Below are positions 50,582-60,647 of a DNA stretch of 64,000 nucleotides, one piece after another. The DNA comes from an uncultured Alphaproteobacteria bacterium. GTDB lineage: Bacteria; Pseudomonadota; Alphaproteobacteria; Rhizobiales; Aestuariivirgaceae. Position 1 is the first letter of the stretch, and every line of letters begins with the position of its first letter. The notes under the pieces were generated by a model. The model saw nothing but the letters and a program-made list of their open reading frames with translations, was not told the DNA's origin and ran no database searches. Made by a program: the position numbers and the translations under genes. The DNA lies in assembly GCA_937873445.1 (NCBI GenBank), contig CALMWF010000039.1:91481-155480 (forward strand), in the 5' to 3' direction.

Positions 50582-50582
50582 T

Positions 50583-51875
50583 TCAGCTCCCCGACAGGCG
50601 AACCACATCCGCCCCGCAGGCCGACAGTTTTTCCTCCAGCGCCTCGAAGCCGCGGTCGAGGTGATAAACCCGGTGCAGCATGGTATCGCCCGAGGCCACC
50701 AGACCGGCAATCACCAGCGACACCGAGGCACGCAGATCGGTGGCCATCACATCAGCCCCCGTCAGCTTGGCAACGCCGCGCACCTCTGCCGTGTCGCCAT
50801 GCAGGTGGATGTCGGCACCAAGCCGCGCCAGTTCCTGCACATGCATGAAGCGGTTTTCGAAAATAGTCTCGCGGATGATGGAGGTGCCGTTGGCCCGGGT
50901 CATCAGCGCCATGAACTGGGCCTGCAGATCGGTGGGAAAGCCGGGATAGGGATCGGTCGTGACATTGACCGGCTGCAGGCCGTTGCCATTGCGGCTGACG
51001 CGAATGCCGTCCGCCACGGCGGCAATGTCAATCCCCGCCTGGCGCATGTCCACCATCATCGCTTCCAGCGTGTCGGCGCGCGCCCCCTTGAGCAGCACAT
51101 CACCACCCGTCATGCCCGCTGCCATGGCATAGGTGCCGGCCTCGATGCGGTCGGCAATTACCTCGTGCCTGGCGCCATGCAGGCTGGTGACGCCGGTGAT
51201 CCTCAGCGTCGAGGAGTGAATACCCTCGATCTTGGCGCCCATCTTATTCAGGCATTCCGCCACATCGCCGATTTCCGGCTCGCGGGCGGCGTTTTCAATG
51301 ATCGTGTCACCCTCGGCCAGAACGGCGGCCATCAGCGCGGCGTGGGTGGCACCCACCGTCACCTTGGGGAAAATGATATGGGCACCCTTGAGGCCCCTGG
51401 GCGCGGTCGCCTTCACATAGCCCTGTTCCACCTCGCACACCGCCCCCAGCTTTTCCATGGCCAGGAGGTGCAGGTCCACCGGACGGGTGCCAATGGCGCA
51501 GCCGCCGGGCAGCGACACCTTGGCCTCGCCCATGCGGGCCAGCAGCGGCCCCAGCACCCAGAAGGAGGCACGCATGGTGGACACCAGCTCATAGGGGGCG
51601 GTGGTGTCAACAATGTCCTTGGCGGAAATCTTCAGGGTCTCGCCATGTGCAGTGGTCTGGCCGGGGCGCTTGCCCGCCACGGTGATGTCCACCCCGTGAT
51701 TTTGCAGAATGCGCTGCAGGCGCAGCACATCCACCAGCCGCGGCACATTGGACAGGGTCAGCGTCTCCGGCGTCAGCAGGGCCGTGATCATCAGGGGGAG
51801 AGCGGCGTTCTTCGCCCCCGAAATCGGAATGATGCCGTTAAGCCGGTTGCCGCCGCGAATGCGGATTCTGTCCAT
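50583..51875 (-). CDS. murA: UDP-N-acetylglucosamine 1-carboxyvinyltransferase
   Basis: A 430-residue enzyme for the first committed step of peptidoglycan synthesis and the target of fosfomycin. The active-site Cys is in [12 protein letters not shown] (residue about 117), so sensitivity to fosfomycin is expected. GAKNAALPL holds the catalytic Lys near the N-terminus. The ATG at 51875 gives the family start [10 protein letters not shown]. It leads the cluster murA-DUF2948-UPF0262-phosphatase-infA-maf-yacG. Confidence 0.97.
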   Translation of the reverse strand: MDRIRIRGGNRLNGIIPISGAKNAALPLMITALLTPETLTLSNVPRLVDVLRLQRILQNHGVDITVAGKRPGQTTAHGETLKISAKDIVDTTAPYELVSTMRASFWVLGPLLARMGEAKVSLPGGCAIGTRPVDLHLLAMEKLGAVCEVEQGYVKATAPRGLKGAHIIFPKVTVGATHAALMAAVLAEGDTIIENAAREPEIGDVAECLNKMGAKIEGIHSSTLRITGVTSLHGARHEVIADRIEAGTYAMAAGMTGGDVLLKGARADTLEAMMVDMRQAGIDIAAVADGIRVSRNGNGLQPVNVTTDPYPGFPTDLQAQFMALMTRANGTSIIRETIFENRFMHVQELARLGADIHLHGDTAEVRGVAKLTGADVMATDLRASVSLVIAGLVASGDTMLHRVYHLDRGFEALEEKLSACGADVVRLSGS

Positions 51876-51958
51876 GGAAATCCCTGTCTGAGCCGGGTTG
51901 CTGCACTGCACCCGGAAAGTGCCGCTAACAAGCACAAATGGCCGCTTTGGGGCAATCC

Positions 51959-52129
51959 CTATTCTTGGTCAGGGCTTTCCTCATCCCGTTGTGGAGAACC
52001 CCCGTCCGCCGCCTCCGCTTCCGGCCGGGGGGCATCCTTGCGCCGCCGCAGATTGGCGCGCAGCGCCTGGGCCAGCCGTTCCTGGCGGGCGGCAGCGGCG
52101 GTTTTGCGGGGGCCTGGGGGTTTGCTCAT
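51959..52129 (-). CDS. Small basic protein upstream of murA, 56 aa
   Basis: The frame from ATG 52129 encodes a 56-residue protein with a highly basic helix ([20 protein letters not shown]) and an acidic tail (DEESPDQE). Short proteins with an LR.NLRRRK core occur next to murA in some relatives as I recall. The ribosome site is weak. The longer frame from 52249 would run almost to the tRNA and is not favoured. The function is unknown; RNA or DNA binding is possible. Confidence 0.55.
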   Translation of the reverse strand: MSKPPGPRKTAAAARQERLAQALRANLRRRKDAPRPEAEAADGGSPQRDEESPDQE

Positions 52130-52274
52130 GGCGGGCCTGGGGTTTTGCTCCATTGGCTCCGCCAAGGCCGCCTCTGTCAAGCCGGGCCCGACCCCGCCCC
52201 CCGCCAGAATTTTTCGCCAAGGGTTGCGTGGGGGCGCGGGCTGTGGCATGTGTCCGGCCCATCCGAACCGGCCT

Positions 52275-52349
52275 GCTGCGGTAGCTCAGTGGTAGAGCAC
52301 CCCCTTGGTAAGGGGGAGGTCGAGAGTTCAATCCTCTCTCGCAGCACCA
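52275..52349 (+). tRNA. tRNA-Thr (GGT)
   Basis: A cloverleaf begins GCTGCGG and ends CGCAGC-A-CCA. The anticodon stem-loop CCCCCTTGGTAAGGGGG gives anticodon GGT. The T-loop reads AGTTCAATCCT. The CCA is encoded. The length is 75 bases. A weak promoter may lie near TTGCGT (52224-52229). Confidence 0.96.
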
Positions 52350-52466
52350 TTTCAAGCCGGCCACCGGGCTCCTCATCTCGTGTCGCCAGCGGCTTTACTA
52401 AGTTGTGCCGCATGCGTTGACGCCACCACCGGTTCTCGCTCAAGAGAAGGGTCATTGAGGTGAAAT

Positions 52467-53591
52467 TTGACGTCTGAAACGACCCCGACCCCTGCCGCAG
52501 TCCGCCTGACGGCCCGCCCGCATCCGCTTGACGGCTTTGATCAGGCCATCAGCGATTTTGACGGCGTGGTTCAGGAAATGACTGTGCTGTTTGCCCGGCA
52601 GCGTTGGCCGGGCACGGTTCTCGAGCCGTGGCTTTATGAGGATAACGGCACGCCGGTGGCCGCCGCCCTGGTGATGGTGCAGAAACTGCCTGCCGCCCTC
52701 GGCCATCTGGCCGTGGTCAAATGGGGACCTATTCTGCGCGATGAGACGGCGCCGGCGCGCATCGCCATGCATCAGGCGGCGGTTGATCATCTGGTGGCGG
52801 AATATGCCAGGGGCCGGGGCATGATGCTGTCGATCATGGCCCATGCCGAGCGGGAGCCAGCCCTGCACGCTGCGGAACGGCTGTGGGGCATGGGGTTCAG
52901 GCCGGGTTCGGCCCTGCTGTTTCCGTCACGTTATCTGGTCCGGGTGCGGCTGTCCGATGCCGACCAGCGCGCCAGCTATTCCCAGAAATGGCGCTATCAC
53001 CTCAACAAGTCGGAAAAGCAGGGCCTGACCTTTGAGCCTGCCGGGCCGGAGGCCCTGCCGCGCTTTTCGGCCCTCTATGATGCCATGAGCGAGCGCAAGC
53101 GCTTCCCCGACTATTCCGCCTATCACACCCTGCCTCACCTCATGGCCTGGGACAGCCCGGCCCTCAGGCCGCAACTGTTCTTCGTCACCCACCAGGGCCG
53201 GGACGTGGCAGGCGCGGTGATTTTCACTGCCGGGCGCACGGCGGTCTATCTCTATGGTGCCACCAACGAACAGGCCCTGCCGCTGCGCGCGGGATATTTC
53301 ATGCATGCCCGGATCATCGCCTGGCTGCGCGATGAGTGCCGCGCCGAATGGTATGACCTGGGTGGCACCGACGGTTTTCAGGGCCTGCATCAGTTCAAGA
53401 GCGGCATGGTCGGAAGTGCCGGCCGCATTGTGCCCGTGCCGCCCATCGGCAATTACGCCGTCTCGTGGCGGGCCCGCCTGAGCGGCACCCTGGCCTATGC
53501 CGCCCGCGATGGCTTTCAGAAGCTCCGCGCCTTCAGGAACAGGCTGTTGAGCAGGGGCCTGGCCCGGCCCAATCAGGACCAGCAGCCGTGA
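52467..53591 (+). CDS. FemAB/GNAT-fold aminoacyltransferase-like protein
   Basis: A 374-residue protein with the double GNAT fold of FemAB-type enzymes. Characteristic parts are YSQKWRYHLNKSEKQGL (about residues 170-186), FSALYDAMSERKRFPDYS, and WYDLGGTDGFQGLHQFKSGMVG near residue 300. In Gram-positives the family adds amino acids to peptidoglycan or lipid II. In Gram-negatives it is linked to polysaccharide or lipid modification. The start is TTG at 52467 with GAGGTGA upstream. Its stop overlaps the start of the flippase (GTGA). The acceptor is unknown. Confidence 0.8.
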   Translation: MTSETTPTPAAVRLTARPHPLDGFDQAISDFDGVVQEMTVLFARQRWPGTVLEPWLYEDNGTPVAAALVMVQKLPAALGHLAVVKWGPILRDETAPARIAMHQAAVDHLVAEYARGRGMMLSIMAHAEREPALHAAERLWGMGFRPGSALLFPSRYLVRVRLSDADQRASYSQKWRYHLNKSEKQGLTFEPAGPEALPRFSALYDAMSERKRFPDYSAYHTLPHLMAWDSPALRPQLFFVTHQGRDVAGAVIFTAGRTAVYLYGATNEQALPLRAGYFMHARIIAWLRDECRAEWYDLGGTDGFQGLHQFKSGMVGSAGRIVPVPPIGNYAVSWRARLSGTLAYAARDGFQKLRAFRNRLLSRGLARPNQDQQP

Positions 53592-54904
53592 GCCTTGGCC
53601 GCAGGCTCTTTGCCAAGTCGGGCCTGATTTTCATGAGTCGGCTGATTGGTGCCGGCATCATGTTTGCCGTTCAGGTGGTCATCGCCCGCCGCCTCGGCAG
53701 CGTGGCCCTCGGCCACTATGTGGTGGCCGTTGCCGCCATGAACATCCTGGCCATGCTGCTGCCCCTTGGCTTTCAGACCATCGCCGCCTATTTCGCGGCT
53801 GCCTATGCCGCCCTCGGTCATGGTCAGGCGCTTCGCCGCTTCTTCCTTCAGGCTCTGGGGCAAACCGGGGTCATGGCCCTGGTGATCTTTGCCGTGGGAC
53901 CGGCGCTGCTGCCCGGTCTCGGGGCGCCGCAGGGCGGCCTCGACGGGATCTGGTCTGCCCTGTCGCTTTCTGCTTTGGCGCTGGCCGTGCTCATGCTCTC
54001 GGGCGCGGTGCTGACCGCCCTGAAGCGGCCTCTTCAGGGTTTTCTTGGCGATGCGCTGGCGCGTCCGCTTGTAACGGCCGCCGCACTTCAGCTTGTCATG
54101 GCGGCAGGCCTGCCTTCCGGCATGGTCGTGGCCCATCTTTTCACCTGGCAGAGTGTGGGCTTTGCCGCCCTCGCCCTGGTCTGGCTTTTCCTCGCCAGCC
54201 GTGCCGTGGCGCAGATCGATCATGGCTCTGCTGCCAGCAGCGGCGAGCAACGCCAGTGGTGGTTCTTCGCGGCCCCCTGGGCCATCATCGCCCTGGCCAG
54301 TGATTTTTTCTTCGATCTCGATCTTCTGCTGCTTGCGCCTACACTCAGCCTGTCCGATATCGCGGTTTTCGGCATTGCCAGCCGCCTGTTCGCGCTTGCC
54401 GGTTTTGCCGTGGCGACGGTCTATGCCGTCATCATGCCGCACATGTTTGAAGCCGAGGCCCAGGGCCACCGCCATCTGTTCCTGGCCCGCATCCGCACCG
54501 CCAACCGGGTGGCGGCAGTTTTCGCGCTGGTCTTTCTCGGCGCTGTGCCACTGCTTGCGCCTGCCGTGCTGGCCTATCTCGGCCCGCAATTTGAGCAGGC
54601 GGCCGCACCGCTTGCCATTCTCTGCCTCATTCTGCTGATCCGGGCGGTCTTCGGGCCTGCCGCGGTGGTCCTGTCCATGGAGCGGCGGCCCTATCTGCCG
54701 CTGCTGGCCGTGGCGCTGGGCTTTGCCGTTCTGGTCGCGGGCAATGTGGTGCTGGTGCCGCGCTTCGGCCTGTCGGGTGCGGCGGTCAGCGCGGTCCTCG
54801 CCGCCTTCGCCTGGTCGGCCAGCCTGTGGTATCTCACCCTGCGGGTGACCGGGCTTGATGTGTCGCTATGGGCGCGCCAGCCCCACCCTCCGGTGCAGGC
54901 CTGA
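53588..54904 (+). CDS. Polysaccharide/lipid-linked oligosaccharide flippase (Wzx-like, MOP superfamily)
   Basis: A 438-residue integral membrane protein with about 12 to 14 helices. The N-terminus (FAKSGLIFMSRLIGAGIMFAVQVVIARRLGSVALGHYVV) is typical of Wzx/RfbX-type transporters that move lipid-linked glycans across the inner membrane. The start is GTG at 53588 within GTGA, so translation is coupled to the FemAB-like gene. No glycosyltransferase is nearby, so the glycan is unknown. Confidence 0.85.
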   Translation: MSLGRRLFAKSGLIFMSRLIGAGIMFAVQVVIARRLGSVALGHYVVAVAAMNILAMLLPLGFQTIAAYFAAAYAALGHGQALRRFFLQALGQTGVMALVIFAVGPALLPGLGAPQGGLDGIWSALSLSALALAVLMLSGAVLTALKRPLQGFLGDALARPLVTAAALQLVMAAGLPSGMVVAHLFTWQSVGFAALALVWLFLASRAVAQIDHGSAASSGEQRQWWFFAAPWAIIALASDFFFDLDLLLLAPTLSLSDIAVFGIASRLFALAGFAVATVYAVIMPHMFEAEAQGHRHLFLARIRTANRVAAVFALVFLGAVPLLAPAVLAYLGPQFEQAAAPLAILCLILLIRAVFGPAAVVLSMERRPYLPLLAVALGFAVLVAGNVVLVPRFGLSGAAVSAVLAAFAWSASLWYLTLRVTGLDVSLWARQPHPPVQA

Positions 54905-54924
54905 AAGTCCGTGGCGGGCCGGCG

Positions 54925-55521
54925 TCAGCCGCCGAACATTTGCCTGAAGCGCCACCACAACCGCCCCCGCAGGCCCACGCCCACCCCAGGCGCAAAGCCC
55001 GGTTCAGTCTTGTCCAGCATCTTTTCGAACAGCAGGAAGTCGCGGCCGAAAAACTGCGCCTTCAGCGCGGCCACCTCGGTAAAACCGACATAGCGGCCGA
55101 GGGCAATGGAGGCAGGCTTGTCGGTGCGGGCGAAGAAAATGATCTTGTGATAATTGCGGTGATCCCAAAAGCGCACATATTCGGACAGCGCCCGCGCCGC
55201 CAGCGCCCCCTTGCGGAAGGCCGGTTTGAGATAGCTCCAATACAGCACCATGTTGCCCTGTTCCGGCGCGGAAACGATGAAGCCGGCTTCCTTGCCCTCC
55301 TGGTTTACCACCACCAACACATGGCCGGGGTGGGCGCGGCGCAGGGCGTCAAGATAGGGTGGGCTGAAGCGCTGCCGTTCAAAGGCGGCAAGCTCGGGCT
55401 GATCGCCCACCGCCTCCTGCACCGCATCACACAGCATGCGGTACACCGGAACAATATCGCCCGCCTCCGCACTGCGAAGGGGAAGGTCTGGCTGGTCACG
55501 CGTGGGTTCAGGTCGGGTCAT
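54925..55521 (-). CDS. GNAT-like acetyltransferase domain protein
   Basis: A 198-residue protein, convergent with the flippase. The region LPLRSAEAGDIVPVYRMLC, then GHVLVVVNQEGKEAGFIVSAP and NMVLYWSYLKPAFRKGALAARALSEY, follows a GNAT-like fold. A positively charged tail ends in GRLWWRFRQMFGG. The acetyl-CoA loop is not a canonical Q/RxxGxG/A, so activity is uncertain. It may belong with the FemAB-flippase pair, but the orientation differs. Confidence 0.6.
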   Translation of the reverse strand: MTRPEPTRDQPDLPLRSAEAGDIVPVYRMLCDAVQEAVGDQPELAAFERQRFSPPYLDALRRAHPGHVLVVVNQEGKEAGFIVSAPEQGNMVLYWSYLKPAFRKGALAARALSEYVRFWDHRNYHKIIFFARTDKPASIALGRYVGFTEVAALKAQFFGRDFLLFEKMLDKTEPGFAPGVGVGLRGRLWWRFRQMFGG

Positions 55522-55653
55522 GGGGGAACATCAGAAGCATCACTATAGCCCAGCCCAAGGCGCGCCGCGCGGCCAATTCCGGTCGCGGTTAACTGGCCTG
55601 CGCGCCATAAAACTGCATACGGGGGAACGGAAAGCGCCAGCAGCGCCGCCCTG

Positions 55654-56238
55654 TCAGGGTCGGGCGGGCGCGATTTGCAGGTCACGGTTGCGGGCGCGAT
55701 AGGCCTCCGGCTCCTCGAAACTGCCCTGCCAGATGCCGCGCCGGGCCGCGCGCGCCGCGCTCTCCTCGCCGATATAGTCATGGCTGTGACGGAGATAGGC
55801 CACCGCCCAGCCGAGCCGCACCATCTCGCGGTTCAGTTCAACGCCGCCCGCCCGGCACACCGACAGCGCCCGGCCATAGCGGTCGGTCTCGCTCGACTGG
55901 CAGGTCACGTCCTGGCCGCGCACCAGAGCGCGCAACATGTTGGCCGCCTGCTTGCCGCAGGGGTAGTCCGCCCCGCGCCCATCCTTGCAGCTTTCGGTAT
56001 ATTCCGGCGCGTCTATGCCGTTCAGGCGGATTTCCTGATCCTTGAGGGTCAGCGAGTCGCCGTCAATCACCTGGGCGCGGGGGCCTGCCACCTCGGTCAC
56101 ACCCATCATGCGCAGCGCCACCACCACCAGCACCAGCGCGGCCAGAAATACCACGAGATCAATCAGTGTGCGCCAGAGCGGCCGGGTGGGTGCCGGTGCC
56201 AGCGGTCTGCGATAGCGCCACGACCGGCGGTCACTCAC
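55654..56238 (-). CDS. Membrane-anchored thermonuclease family protein (SNase-like)
   Basis: A 194-residue protein. One N-terminal membrane helix (about residues 25-47, IDLVVFLAALVLVVVALRMMG) is followed by a staphylococcal-nuclease-like domain. The conserved parts are VIDGDSLTL, IRLNGIDAPEYT, DRYGRALSVC and GWAVAYLR. The acid and arginine residues of the SNase site are recognisable. It probably acts in the periplasm. Its start overlaps the moaE stop as ATGA. Confidence 0.87.
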   Translation of the reverse strand: MSDRRSWRYRRPLAPAPTRPLWRTLIDLVVFLAALVLVVVALRMMGVTEVAGPRAQVIDGDSLTLKDQEIRLNGIDAPEYTESCKDGRGADYPCGKQAANMLRALVRGQDVTCQSSETDRYGRALSVCRAGGVELNREMVRLGWAVAYLRHSHDYIGEESAARAARRGIWQGSFEEPEAYRARNRDLQIAPARP

Positions 56239-56690
56239 GGCGCCTCCGTCCAGCGCCGGGCAGCGGCATCGTCGCTGTCCTTCGCCTCCACCCAGCGCGG
56301 GCCTTCGCTGCCCTCCTCCAGTTTCCAGAAGGGCGCCCTGGTCTTCAGCCAGTCCATCAGAAACTGGCAGGCGGCAAAGGCTTCCTCGCGGTGGGGCGAA
56401 GCGGTGATGACCAGCACAATGTCGTCTCCCGGCAGCAGCCTGCCGTGGCGGTGAATGATGAGCGAGCCGGTGAGCGGCCAGCGCGCCTGCGCCTGGGCCT
56501 CGATTTCGGCCAGCGCCTTCTCGGTCATGCCGGGATAGTGCTCCAGCGTCATGGCCGAGACATTACGGCCCTCGGACACATCGCGCACCGACCCCACAAA
56601 CAGGGCCGTGGCGCCATCCACCCCATGCACGGCGCGGAAGGCGGCCAGTTCCTGGCCCACGTCAAAGGCGTCCTGTTGAACCCGGATCAT
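56235..56690 (-). CDS. moaE: Molybdopterin synthase catalytic subunit
   Basis: A 151-residue protein that adds dithiolene sulfur to precursor Z together with MoaD. ATALFVGSVRD, MTLEHYPGM and LKTRAPFWKLEE (the active-site Lys segment) are standard. MoaD is not adjacent and must be elsewhere. The gene lies between an AsmA family gene and the nuclease, an unusual context. Confidence 0.95.
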   Translation of the reverse strand: MIRVQQDAFDVGQELAAFRAVHGVDGATALFVGSVRDVSEGRNVSAMTLEHYPGMTEKALAEIEAQAQARWPLTGSLIIHRHGRLLPGDDIVLVITASPHREEAFAACQFLMDWLKTRAPFWKLEEGSEGPRWVEAKDSDDAAARRWTEAP

Positions 56691-56720
56691 GACCCTTCAT
56701 GCCACCGCGCCATGGCCGGT

Positions 56721-58595
56721 TCAATTGCCGGTGATGGATTTGATGATTTTCTTGCCCGCCTTCACGGCCTTTTTCACGTCCCCCTTGTCAACGCCAAGAT
56801 CACGCAGCGCCCCCGCCGTGTCGGCGCTCATCTTCGGGGCATCCCACGGGCCTGAAACCGTCACCTCCACCGGCAGCTTCACAGCGCCGCCGCCTGCCAC
56901 AAGCCGGGGCCGCGCCGAAAGATCGAGCGCCCGCCGCAGAATGTCGATGTCGCCCCGGGCGGCGATGCTGAGCGCCTCGGAGGCAAGAGCAATGTCATCG
57001 CTGGTGGCTATGCCGTCGCGCAGGGTGAAATGCGCACCAGCCTCGCTGAGGCGGGTGACACGGGCCGGATCAAGGCCCCAGCCGCCTGCCACCGTCGTCA
57101 CCACGCTGCGGCTGAGTTCATCAAGGTCAACCCCGACAATCTCGCCCTCCGCCAGCGCCACATCGGCGGTGCCCGACAGGGTGGAAATGAGCCGGGCCTG
57201 CGAATTGCCCTGGGCCGAAAGCTGCGCCGTCACCGACAAGGGCCCCTTCAGCCAGTCAAAGCCCAGAAGCCTGCCGAGAAATTCCCGGGCTTCGGCAGCC
57301 TTCACCTCAACATCAAGGGTGAAAAGGGGCAGGGGGCCGGTGCCGTCCAGTCCGGCGCTGATGGTGCCGGTGCCGCCCGCCAGCCCCTCGGTCTTGACGG
57401 TGGTGGCAAGGCGCCCGTCCTTGACGGTGCCGGTCAGTTCAGCCGGTCCCATGGCCAGTTCGCCCAGTGTCAGCCGCCGCGCCGCCACGGTCACATCGGC
57501 ATCAAGCGCGGTGAGGCCCGTGGCATCCCAGAACTGTTCCGACCACGGCACCACCGGATGCTCATCACCCTTGCCCGTGGGCAGAGGCCCGTCCCCCGTT
57601 CGCATCACATAGGGCGTCACATCAAGCCCATCGGTGGTGAGCGTGGCCCGCACCATGGGCCGCGCGCCGGTGAAATCCGCCGCCGCCGTGCCGCGCGCGG
57701 CCATGCCGTCCAGCGCCAGCGCCACATCCGTGAAGGTGAAGGCAGCCCCCTCCGAGGACAGCGCCCCCTCGGCCTTGAAATTCTTCAGCCCCGCCGTGCC
57801 CGATACCGGCAGGCCAAGCCACTTCAGGCTGCGCCGCAGATCGGCCGCCTCCACAACTGTCTGGCCCGCCAGATTGAGCCTGGTGCGGGTGGACAGCCGC
57901 CCGGAAAAGGACGCCGCACCACCCGCCCCGGTGAGGGTGAAGTCAAAGGGCGAGCCGTCATCGGCCAGCCGGCTCAGATCGGCCAGCGCCACGGTGAAGG
58001 CGGCGGCCTCCATGCCCACCATGGCGGTGCCCTGGGCGGTGATTTCCCCGGCCTCGTTGTAGTTGAAGTCGCCCTGGGCCGTGCTGGCAGCAAAGCGGGT
58101 GCTGCTGCGCTCGTCGCTGAAGGCAAGGCTGGCATCGCTGAAGCGGATGTGGAGCGGCTTGCGGTTCGGCCGGGTTTCCGCTGTCTCCGGCGGTGCATCG
58201 CCGGTGGCCTCACTGTTGGCAAAGCTGGTGCGGCCCTTGCCGTCAATGGCGAGGTTCAGCACCGCGCCCTCAAGGGCAATGTCCGTGACCCGGAAGGAGC
58301 GTGTGACCAGCCCCCACAGGCTGACCGGAAGGCGCACCGTCCGGGCACTGAGCACCGCCCCCTCCATGCCCGGCGCCGAGCCAAGTTTCGCCCCCGACAG
58401 CACCACGGCGGGTTCCGGCAGCAGCGAAAGACGGGTCTTCTCCGCCGTCAGGCTGCGCCCGGTGCGCCGCATCACATCATCAGCCAGTCTGGCATGGACG
58501 GCAGCCGGGGCCAGCAGCAGCCAGACCGCGGCCAGCACCAGCAAAACGGCAAATCCGGCCAGCGCCATGCCGGTGCGTGATTTCCAGACGATCAT
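56721..58595 (-). CDS. AsmA family protein
   Basis: A 624-residue inner-membrane-anchored protein. A single N-terminal helix (about residues 10-33) is followed by the AsmA N-domain (ADDVMRRTGRSLTAEKTRLSLLPEPAVVLSGAKLG) and repeated beta-rich groove segments. The C-terminal part has AEGEIVGVDLDELSRSV and KMSADTAGALRDLGVDK. AsmA-like proteins form periplasmic bridges for phospholipid transport or envelope maintenance. The ATG at 58595 is chosen because GGGTGG precedes it. It probably leads the AsmA-moaE-nuclease operon. Confidence 0.87.
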   Translation of the reverse strand: MIVWKSRTGMALAGFAVLLVLAAVWLLLAPAAVHARLADDVMRRTGRSLTAEKTRLSLLPEPAVVLSGAKLGSAPGMEGAVLSARTVRLPVSLWGLVTRSFRVTDIALEGAVLNLAIDGKGRTSFANSEATGDAPPETAETRPNRKPLHIRFSDASLAFSDERSSTRFAASTAQGDFNYNEAGEITAQGTAMVGMEAAAFTVALADLSRLADDGSPFDFTLTGAGGAASFSGRLSTRTRLNLAGQTVVEAADLRRSLKWLGLPVSGTAGLKNFKAEGALSSEGAAFTFTDVALALDGMAARGTAAADFTGARPMVRATLTTDGLDVTPYVMRTGDGPLPTGKGDEHPVVPWSEQFWDATGLTALDADVTVAARRLTLGELAMGPAELTGTVKDGRLATTVKTEGLAGGTGTISAGLDGTGPLPLFTLDVEVKAAEAREFLGRLLGFDWLKGPLSVTAQLSAQGNSQARLISTLSGTADVALAEGEIVGVDLDELSRSVVTTVAGGWGLDPARVTRLSEAGAHFTLRDGIATSDDIALASEALSIAARGDIDILRRALDLSARPRLVAGGGAVKLPVEVTVSGPWDAPKMSADTAGALRDLGVDKGDVKKAVKAGKKIIKSITGN

Positions 58596-58688
58596 CCACC
58601 CATACCATCCGCCACTTGCGGCCCTTTCATGGCGGTTGATAGAAGGAACGCCATGGGGCCACAAGGCCGCAACACGGGATGACATCGC

Positions 58689-60647
<1,959 letters not shown>

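Noticed and set aside
52275..52349. tRNA-Thr as an integration site
   Set aside because: No repeat of its 3' end was seen downstream, and no integrase is present.
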